Program-made: the position numbers and the translations under genes | Shown here: piece after piece, positions 7,453-12,043 of the stretch | How positions within the stretch are numbered: position 1 is the stretch's first letter | Layout of the letters: every line of letters begins with the position of its first letter | Source of the DNA: Bacillota bacterium | GTDB taxonomy: Bacteria > Bacillota > Bacilli > Calditerricolales > Calditerricolaceae | Length of the DNA: 12,043 nt | Reading direction: 5' to 3' | Assembly (NCBI GenBank): GCA_017577925.1 | Contig: PKQU01000040.1 | Coordinates: 1 to 12,043, forward strand | Notes under the pieces: model-generated | The model's input: the letters and a program-made list of their open reading frames with translations, nothing else | What the model was told of the DNA's origin: nothing | The model's database searches: none

Positions 7453-7481
7453 ATTATACCGATGGCAATTCCGTGTGTAAA
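7453..7481 (-). promoter_or_regulatory. Near-consensus sigma-A promoter for rarA–cymR–yrvO
   Basis: On the minus strand TTTACA (7481–7476), a 17-base spacer and a perfect TATAAT (7458–7453) precede rarA. The -10 lies inside the inverted repeat CGGTATAATACCG (7449–7461), with 6-bp arms around one base, which could be an operator. Confidence 0.8.
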
Positions 7482-7487
7482 GGTCGG

Positions 7488-7519
7488 AAATAAAAGCGCC
7501 GGCTCAACCGGGAGCCGGC
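7488..7519 (-). terminator. Intrinsic terminator after the 77-codon gene
   Basis: On the minus strand GCCGGCTC pairs perfectly with GAGCCGGC around a 6-base loop, then GCTTTTATTT. It is the first clear terminator after hisS–aspS, so it probably ends that transcript as well. The rarA promoter follows immediately. Confidence 0.75.
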
Positions 7520-7523
7520 CATC

Positions 7524-7542
7524 GGGGGCTCTCCCCCCCCCC
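7524..7542. repeat. Ten-base homopolymer (G10 on the minus strand) with pairing C5
   Basis: The plus strand has ten consecutive C at 7533–7542. With GGGGG at 7524–7528 this can form a hairpin with loop CTCT. It starts four bases beyond the stop codon of the 77-codon gene, just ahead of the terminator hairpin. Confidence 0.7.
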
Positions 7543-7546
7543 GTTC

Positions 7547-7780
7547 TTATCGTTCCCGCCTCATGCCGCGATAGAACGGTTCGATGCGCAGGATGCGGCG
7601 GAAATGGAGGACGATGGGGCGGCCTTCCCGCTGGCCCACAAACACCGCCGCATCGCCCACGAGATAGAGGAACTTTCCCCGCTCCGTAACCTGTCGCCGC
7701 TGTCCGTCCACATACGTAACCCAAACCACATCGCCGCCGCGGACAAACGTTTCAACGGCCTTCTTCTTCTCCTCCACCAT
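7547..7780 (-). CDS. Small protein of unknown function, 77 residues
   Basis: I do not recognise this protein. It begins MVEEKKKAVETF and is mostly alternating hydrophobic and polar stretches rich in Val, Gly and Arg: GGDVVWVTYVDGQRRQVTER at 15–34, then FLYLVGDAAVFVG at 37–49, then PIVLHFRRILRIEPFY at 55–70. This suggests a small beta-barrel. The C-terminus is basic (RGMRRER). There is no cysteine, signal peptide or membrane segment. The ATG at 7780 has GGAAGG about 11 bases upstream, a rather distant site. It sits between aspS and rarA, where Bacillus has a different gene (yrvM/tcdA), and is followed by a G10 run and a terminator. The terminator placement and coherent beta-like pattern support it being real, but no homologue was checked. 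Confidence 0.6.
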   Translation of the reverse strand: MVEEKKKAVETFVRGGDVVWVTYVDGQRRQVTERGKFLYLVGDAAVFVGQREGRPIVLHFRRILRIEPFYRGMRRER

Positions 7781-7807
7781 CCCCGCCCGACCCTTCCAAT
7801 GTCTGAT

Positions 7808-7838
7808 ATCTTACGCGTGGGGTTCGACGGCGGTCCAA
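7808..7838 (-). promoter_or_regulatory. Weak candidate promoter for the 77-codon gene
   Basis: On the minus strand TTGGAC (7838–7833) and TAAGAT (7813–7808) are separated by 19 bases, longer than ideal. The gene could instead be read through from aspS, which has no clear terminator. Confidence 0.25.
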
Positions 7839-7939
7839 TGAAATCCTGCCTGCCGACAAAAGCCGCGCCCAAAATCGAAATCGCTACGGGCCCGTTCAGT
7901 GCATTGCGACAATGCCGTCTACCGAGAGGCCCCCCCGGT

Positions 7940-9724
7940 TCAACGGGTGGCGCGCGCCTCGTCGATAACCGCGATGCGCAGCTCGTCCAGCTGCCGCGGA
8001 TCGACGGGCGACGGCGCGCCGACCATCAGATCGGCGGCGCTGGTCGTTTTGGGGAAGGCAATCGTCTCCCGCAAATTGCTTCGCCCGGCCAGGAGCATCA
8101 CCACGCGGTCAAACCCGAAGGCGATACCGCCATGGGGCGGTGTGCCGTATTCGAAGGCTTCAAGCAAAAAGCCGAACTTCTCCCGCGCCTGCTCCTCGGT
8201 AAAGCCGAGCGCCCGGAACATTTTCTCCTGCACGTCGCGCCGGTGGATGCGGATGCTGCCGCCGGCGATCTCGTATCCGTTGCACACCAGGTCGTAGGCC
8301 TGGGCGCGGATGCGGGCCGGATCGGTGTCGAAGAGAGGAATGTCGTCCTCCCGCGGCATGGTGAAGGGATGGTGGTTGGCCACAAAGCGCCCTTCTTCTT
8401 CGTCATACGTGAGAAGGGGGAAATCGGTGACCCACAGGAACGCGAAGGTGTTGTCGGGAATGAGCCCCCGCTCCCGTCCCAGCTTCAGGCGCAGGTTGCC
8501 CAGCACGGCGGCCACCACGTCGGCCTGGTCGGCGCAGAAGAAGAGAAGGTCACCCACTTTCGCCTCCAGCCGCTCAGCCAGGGCCGCCAGCTCCCCTTCG
8601 GTAAAGAACTTGGCAATCGGCCCCTTCCATCCCTCCGCCGTGCGCGCCAAATAGGCCAGTCCCTTGGCCCCGTGGCGCTTGGCCTCCTCCTCGTAGGCGG
8701 CGATCTCCTTGCGGCTAAAGCCCGCACAGCCCTTGGCGTTGAGGGCCTGCACGCGACCGCCGGCCTCCACGGCGCGGCGGAACACCTGGAACTGACACGC
8801 GGCGGCGATATCCGATACGTCCTTCAGCTCCAGGCCGAAGCGGATGTCCGGCTTGTCCGTTCCGTAGCGGTCCAGCGCCTCTTGGTACGACAGGCGCGGG
8901 AAGGGCCGCGGAACGTCCACGCCGATCGTCTCCTTCCACACGTAGGCCGTCAGCTCTTCCACCAGTTCCTGGATCTGCTCAGCGCGCAGGAAGGACGTCT
9001 CAATGTCCACCTGGGTGAACTCCGGCTGCCGGTCGGCGCGCAGGTCCTCGTCGCGGAAGCAGCGCACAATCTGGAAGTAGCGCTCAAAACCGGCCACCAT
9101 CAAGAGCTGCTTGAAGAGCTGCGGTGACTGGGGCAGCGCGTAAAACTGGCCCGGATGGACACGGCTCGGCACCAGGTAGTCACGGGCCCCCTCCGGCGTC
9201 GACCGCGTCAGCATCGGCGTTTCGATCTCCACAAACCCCCGGGCGTCGAGGAAGTCGCGGAAGGCCTTGGCCGCACGGTGGCGCAGCATCAGCGTCTGCT
9301 GCAACACGGGGCGGCGCAGGTCGAGGTAGCGATACTTGAGCCGCACGCTCTCATCCACTTCCACGCGGTCGTCGAGGACAAAGGGCGGCGTCTTGGCCGT
9401 GTTGACCACCTCGACGGCGTGCACCTGCACCTCCACTTCCCCGGTTGCCAGGTTGGGGTTAACCGTCTCCGGCGTCCGCGCCACCACCTGGCCGCGCACG
9501 GCGAGCACGTACTCGCTGCGCACCTCCTTCGCCGCGGCGTGGGCCTCCTTGGAGATCGACGGATCGAAGACGAGCTGCACCAGCCCGGTGCGGTCGCGCA
9601 GGTCGATGAAGATCAGGTCACCCAGGTCGCGTCGCCGGTGCACCCAGCCGTTGAGGGCCACCTCCGTTCCCACGTGCGTGGAACGCAATTCCCCACACCA
9701 ATGGCTGCGCTGGATCGTCCACAT
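7940..9724 (-). CDS. aspS: Aspartyl-tRNA synthetase
   Basis: AspRS is a class IIb synthetase that charges tRNA-Asp with aspartate. At 594 residues it matches bacterial AspRS. It has an N-terminal OB-fold anticodon domain (about 1–110, with GWVHRRRDLGDLIFIDLRDR at 26–45). The catalytic core includes LPQSPQLFKQLLM (197–209), motif 2 around FQIVRCFRDEDLRADRQPEF (217–236), the bacterial insertion domain (about 290–420), and motif 3 GIAFGFDRVVMLLAG (533–547). The ATG at 9724 follows GGGAGG by 7 bases; an ATG at 9742 overlaps that site and is unlikely. It starts 33 bases after hisS. The Leu after RRRD is typical of discriminating enzymes. However, Bacillus AspRS is reported to retain some tRNA-Asn recognition, which matters because the operon's T-box seems to read Asn. 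Confidence 0.97.
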   Translation of the reverse strand: MWTIQRSHWCGELRSTHVGTEVALNGWVHRRRDLGDLIFIDLRDRTGLVQLVFDPSISKEAHAAAKEVRSEYVLAVRGQVVARTPETVNPNLATGEVEVQVHAVEVVNTAKTPPFVLDDRVEVDESVRLKYRYLDLRRPVLQQTLMLRHRAAKAFRDFLDARGFVEIETPMLTRSTPEGARDYLVPSRVHPGQFYALPQSPQLFKQLLMVAGFERYFQIVRCFRDEDLRADRQPEFTQVDIETSFLRAEQIQELVEELTAYVWKETIGVDVPRPFPRLSYQEALDRYGTDKPDIRFGLELKDVSDIAAACQFQVFRRAVEAGGRVQALNAKGCAGFSRKEIAAYEEEAKRHGAKGLAYLARTAEGWKGPIAKFFTEGELAALAERLEAKVGDLLFFCADQADVVAAVLGNLRLKLGRERGLIPDNTFAFLWVTDFPLLTYDEEEGRFVANHHPFTMPREDDIPLFDTDPARIRAQAYDLVCNGYEIAGGSIRIHRRDVQEKMFRALGFTEEQAREKFGFLLEAFEYGTPPHGGIAFGFDRVVMLLAGRSNLRETIAFPKTTSAADLMVGAPSPVDPRQLDELRIAVIDEARATR

Positions 9725-9757
9725 GCAATCGCCTCCCTTCATGTCCCCCTCACGTGG

Positions 9758-11035
9758 TTATCCTTCTCGCCGGTCCAATCGCTGGCAAACAGCTTCGGCC
9801 ACCCCGGCCAGTGGCACCTCATCCTGCTCACCGGTTGCCAGGTTCTTCAGCTGCACAACGCCGCGGGCAAGCTCGTCATCCCCGAGGATGACGGCAAACC
9901 GCGCGCCGTAGCGGTCAGCCACCTTAAACTGGGCCTTCAGCTTGCGGTCGAGGTAGTCGATGTCGGCAGAAAGCCCCGCTGCACGCAGGCGCTGTGCCAG
10001 CAACAGCGCCTGGTTCTTAGCCGCCTCACCCAGGGCAATGACAAAGCAATCCAGGTCGCCACCGGCGGGAAGGCGAGTCCCCTGCGCGGCGAGAACGTAG
10101 AGCAGCCGCTCAACGCCGAAGGCGAAGCCGATGCCCGGCACGTCCGGGCCGCCGAGCTCGGCCACGAGCCCGTTGTACCGCCCGCCGCCGCAAATCGTTC
10201 CCGCCAGGTGGCCCTCTCCTTCAACGATGAACTCAAAGGCTGTTTGCGTGTAGTAATCGAGGCCGCGCACCAGACGCGGGTTGACCGTATGCGGGACGCC
10301 GAGCGCCTCAAGCGCCTCCCGCACGGCGGAAAAATGGGTCCGGCAGCTGTCGCACAGGTGGTCGAGCATCGTTGGGGCATCCTGGGTCAGCGCCTTGCAC
10401 CGCTCCTGCTTGCAGTCGAGCACGCGCAAGGGATTGCGCAGAAGGCGCGACTGGCAGTCAGGGCACAGCTCGTCCTTCACCCCCGCCAGTTGGTCCACCA
10501 GCGCCTGGCGGTAGGCCGGTCGGCACGCCGGGCAGCCGACGCTATTCACGTCGAGGCGCAGGTTCTGCACCCCAAGGTCGGTGAAGATGCGCCAGGCCAA
10601 TTCCATCACCTCGGCGTCGAGGCGCGCATCAAGACTGCCAAAAGCCTCCACCCCAATCTGGTGGAACTGGCGCTGCCGCCCGGCTTGGGGCCGTTCATAG
10701 CGGAACATGGGTCCGAGGTAGTACAGCTTGACGACGTCCGGCTCGGCGTACAGCTTGTGTTCGACGAAAGCCCGCACCACCCCGGCCGTCCCCTCCGGGC
10801 GCAGGGTGAGGCTGCGCCCTTTACGGTCCGCAAAAGTGTACATCTCCTTTTCCACGATGTCCGTCGTCTCGCCGACGCCGCGCTGGAAGAGTTCGGTGTG
10901 CTCAAAAAGCGGCGTCCGGATCTCGCGGTACCGGTACCGGGTGAACCATTCCCGGACTCTCTGTTCCACGTACTGCCAGGCTTCCGACTGCCCCGGCAGG
11001 ATATCCTCCGTTCCGCGCGGCTTCTGGATGGGCAT
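9758..11035 (-). CDS. hisS: Histidyl-tRNA synthetase
   Basis: HisRS is a class IIa synthetase that charges tRNA-His. At 425 residues it has the usual length. Features: RGTEDILPG (7–15); LRPEGTAGVVRAF (78–90); motif 2 GPMFRYERPQAGRQRQFHQI (108–127); the histidine-specific RGLDYYTQTAFE (257–268); GGGRYNGL (283–290); motif 3 GIGFAFGVERLL (301–312); and a C-terminal anticodon-binding domain from about 325. The insertion domain carries several Cys pairs (CPAC at 168–171, CPDC at 191–194, CDSC at 228–231), common in Gram-positive HisRS and possibly metal-binding. The ATG at 11035 follows GGGAGGAACGG. It is the first gene of hisS–aspS and lies directly behind the T-box leader. Confidence 0.97.
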   Translation of the reverse strand: MPIQKPRGTEDILPGQSEAWQYVEQRVREWFTRYRYREIRTPLFEHTELFQRGVGETTDIVEKEMYTFADRKGRSLTLRPEGTAGVVRAFVEHKLYAEPDVVKLYYLGPMFRYERPQAGRQRQFHQIGVEAFGSLDARLDAEVMELAWRIFTDLGVQNLRLDVNSVGCPACRPAYRQALVDQLAGVKDELCPDCQSRLLRNPLRVLDCKQERCKALTQDAPTMLDHLCDSCRTHFSAVREALEALGVPHTVNPRLVRGLDYYTQTAFEFIVEGEGHLAGTICGGGRYNGLVAELGGPDVPGIGFAFGVERLLYVLAAQGTRLPAGGDLDCFVIALGEAAKNQALLLAQRLRAAGLSADIDYLDRKLKAQFKVADRYGARFAVILGDDELARGVVQLKNLATGEQDEVPLAGVAEAVCQRLDRREG

Positions 11036-11107
11036 TCTCCGTTCCTCCCTGCCTCCACAAACGATGTTCCCACTGCGTGCTTCCAGAGGGGGACACCGAT
11101 TTGCCGT

Positions 11108-11159
11108 AAAAGAAAAACATCCCTCGACACTGATCCCCTCCGATCAGGGACGAGAGATG
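11108..11159 (-). terminator. T-box terminator ahead of hisS
   Basis: On the minus strand CATCTCTCG pairs with CGAGGGATG over 9 bp (one G-T wobble). An inner CTGATC/GATCAG helix caps it, and TTTTTCTTTT follows (11117–11108). It forms in competition with the T-box antiterminator. Confidence 0.92.
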
Positions 11160-11400
11160 TACGCCATCACCCGCGGTGCCACCCTGCTTGGGCGCCGCCC
11201 GCCTGCGCTTGTCCACACACGAGCGGGCGCCCCCCTCGATGCCGGTAACGCCGGCTGCGCGCCTGCGGCTACTGGCCCGCTCCCGCCGGCGTTCGCCGCA
11301 GGTCCTCAGGGGCGTTCTCCCCGGAACCGGCAGGGAGGGGCTTGCAGCCGCGGCCCCTCCTCTCTGGACAGCCGGTCCTCCGGTTCGGTCCCCGTCATGG
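11108..11400 (-). promoter_or_regulatory. T-box riboswitch leader of hisS–aspS
   Basis: The leader senses an uncharged tRNA and decides between termination and antitermination. On the minus strand, Stem I has a K-turn (ATGAC / TGAG) and lower helix GGGG (11393–11390) / CCCC (11312–11309). Above it come a specifier loop, helices CCGGA/TCCGG and ACCGGC/GCCGGT, an AG bulge AGAGAG (11365–11360), and a distal loop GCGGCTGCAAG (11351–11341) close to the canonical form. Stem II is CCTGCGGC / GCCGCAGG (11302–11295 / 11269–11262), with GAA and AGTA inside as an S-turn. A GCCGG/CCGGC hairpin and a GC-rich Stem III follow. The T-box sequence AAGCAGGGTGGCACCGCGG spans 11189–11171. In the specifier loop, the codon followed by a purine and then the lower helix is AAC (11316–11314). 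The antiterminator bulge is UGGC, which pairs with a tRNA ending GCCA. Confidence 0.92.
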
Positions 11401-11461
11401 GATTTCCGTCATTGGTTGTTTCCCCTGCCATGAGCCGTCCTCTGGGCACAAGTTCTCCCTT

Positions 11462-11491
11462 ATTCTATATCGCCCGACCGTTTGTTGTCAA
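11462..11491 (-). promoter_or_regulatory. Sigma-A promoter for the T-box–hisS–aspS transcript
   Basis: On the minus strand a perfect TTGACA (11491–11486) is followed after 18 bases by TAGAAT (11467–11462). Transcription would start near 11455, about 55 bases before Stem I of the T-box. Confidence 0.75.
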
Positions 11492-11530
11492 AAATGCGCC
11501 GCAACGCTCCATAGCCCTGTCAGAGCGCAT
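11490..11530 (-). terminator. Weak candidate terminator after the acyltransferase gene
   Basis: On the minus strand ATGCGC (11530–11525) and GCGCAT (11499–11494) are complementary and run straight into TTTTT. The 25-base loop makes it weak. The T-run doubles as the beginning of the hisS -35 TTGACA. Confidence 0.35.
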
Positions 11531-11560
11531 CCGCGCCCCCCAGATAAGGACCACGGAGAC

Positions 11561-12043
11561 CTACTTATCAAACCCTTCACCCTTTCCGAAGGGAATCCCA
11601 TATGAGGCACTTGTGGGGACCCCGGAACCGGTCTCCCTCGACAGCGTCTTTCGTCTTCCGCCCAACCAGTAGGAAAACGGCAGGCGATCCACAAGCCAAC
11701 TGGTCAGCAACGTACCGAAAAGCGTAAGGACATACAACAGGCACACCCCCTTGCCACCATGGAAGAGAGAAGCGCCCCCGTAACGTTCGCTCGCCTTCAC
11801 GAGAGACTGCATGATAAGGGGATGCACCAAGTAATAGAGAAAGGACATTTGGGCAAAATAACGCCACGCCTTCTGCCCGCGCTCCCACATGCGCTCTGGA
11901 AGCCATACAAACAGGATCAGATAGAACAGCAAAAAGGTCACGATGCCGTAGACAAACGCACTCGGTTTGATGCTCACCGCATACGTCCCGCTCAAGAGGC
12001 CATCAACCGCAAAAAGCCAAAACGAAAGCGGCCACATCAGCAC
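11561..12043 (-). CDS. Acyltransferase 3-family membrane protein, C-terminal part
   Basis: Only the last 160 codons are present; the 5' end is beyond the right edge. The fragment shows about four membrane segments: FWLFAVDGLLSGTYAV (8–23), AFVYGIVTFLLFYLILFVWL (29–48), QMSFLYYLVHPLIMQ (65–79) and LLYVLTLFGTLLTSWLV (102–118). A hydrophilic tail of about 40 residues follows. The FLYYLVHPL stretch is typical of the last helices of acyltransferase 3 proteins, which transfer acyl groups to surface sugars or lipids from within the membrane. The catalytic N-terminal histidine region is not in view, so the substrate cannot be inferred. Codon use looks less G+C-biased than its neighbours. It is unrelated in function to hisS and separated from it by the T-box promoter. 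Confidence 0.7.
   Translation of the reverse strand: MLMWPLSFWLFAVDGLLSGTYAVSIKPSAFVYGIVTFLLFYLILFVWLPERMWERGQKAWRYFAQMSFLYYLVHPLIMQSLVKASERYGGASLFHGGKGVCLLYVLTLFGTLLTSWLVDRLPFSYWLGGRRKTLSRETGSGVPTSASYGIPFGKGEGFDK

Noticed and set aside
7419..7724. In-frame upstream extension of rarA by about 100 codons
   Set aside because: It would cover the rarA promoter and the preceding terminator and overlap the small gene in another frame. The ATG at 7418 has a good ribosome site and gives the family's standard N-terminus.
7604..9127. A 507-codon open frame on the plus strand
   Set aside because: It is the shadow of aspS and the small gene, with the same composition artefact and no family resemblance.
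9155..11248. A 697-codon open frame on the plus strand opposite hisS–aspS and the T-box
   Set aside because: It is antisense to two well-supported synthetase genes and continues into the T-box structure. No ribosome site or domain supports it.
11036..11560. Possible small coding genes in the 525-base gap before hisS
   Set aside because: The short frames here overlap the T-box stems and terminator. The gap is accounted for by the promoter, T-box leader and acyltransferase terminator region.

Overview
All real genes in this window lie on the minus strand, so they read from high to low coordinates. The DNA is G+C-rich, Shine-Dalgarno sites are strong, and gene content and order closely follow the Bacillus aspS–rarA–cymR–yrvO–mnmA–recD2 neighbourhood. 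A hisS–aspS operon under a T-box leader and a cysteine-free, 138-residue CymR point the same way. The source is most likely a G+C-rich, possibly thermophilic member of the Bacillales. That placement is an inference; no species can be named from the window.

Layout in transcription order, from the right edge: (1) the C-terminal end of a membrane acyltransferase (12043–11561); (2) a sigma-A promoter and a long T-box riboswitch with its terminator (11491–11108); (3) hisS and aspS, 33 bases apart, followed by an unrecognised 77-codon gene and then a terminator near 7500; (4) a near-consensus promoter inside a palindrome, driving rarA and then cymR and yrvO; (5) a very short FAD-binding oxidoreductase with its own promoter and terminator; (6) mnmA with an extended -10 promoter, a 14-bp palindrome and a strong terminator; (7) recD2, which runs off the left edge.

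Functionally the window combines tRNA charging (HisRS, AspRS), tRNA wobble-uridine thiolation (the cysteine desulfurase YrvO passing sulfur to MnmA), control of cysteine metabolism (CymR), and replication-fork or recombination repair (RarA, RecD2). Most of it is ordinary core genome. The points most worth a second look are: the T-box in front of hisS–aspS, which appears to read tRNA-Asn (specifier AAC, antiterminator UGGC) rather than tRNA-His; the stripped-down FAD protein between the sulfur donor and MnmA; the palindromes over the mnmA and rarA promoters; a 24-bp tandem repeat ahead of cymR; and the small gene with a ten-G run at its end. I found no obviously new defence, mobile or biosynthetic system.
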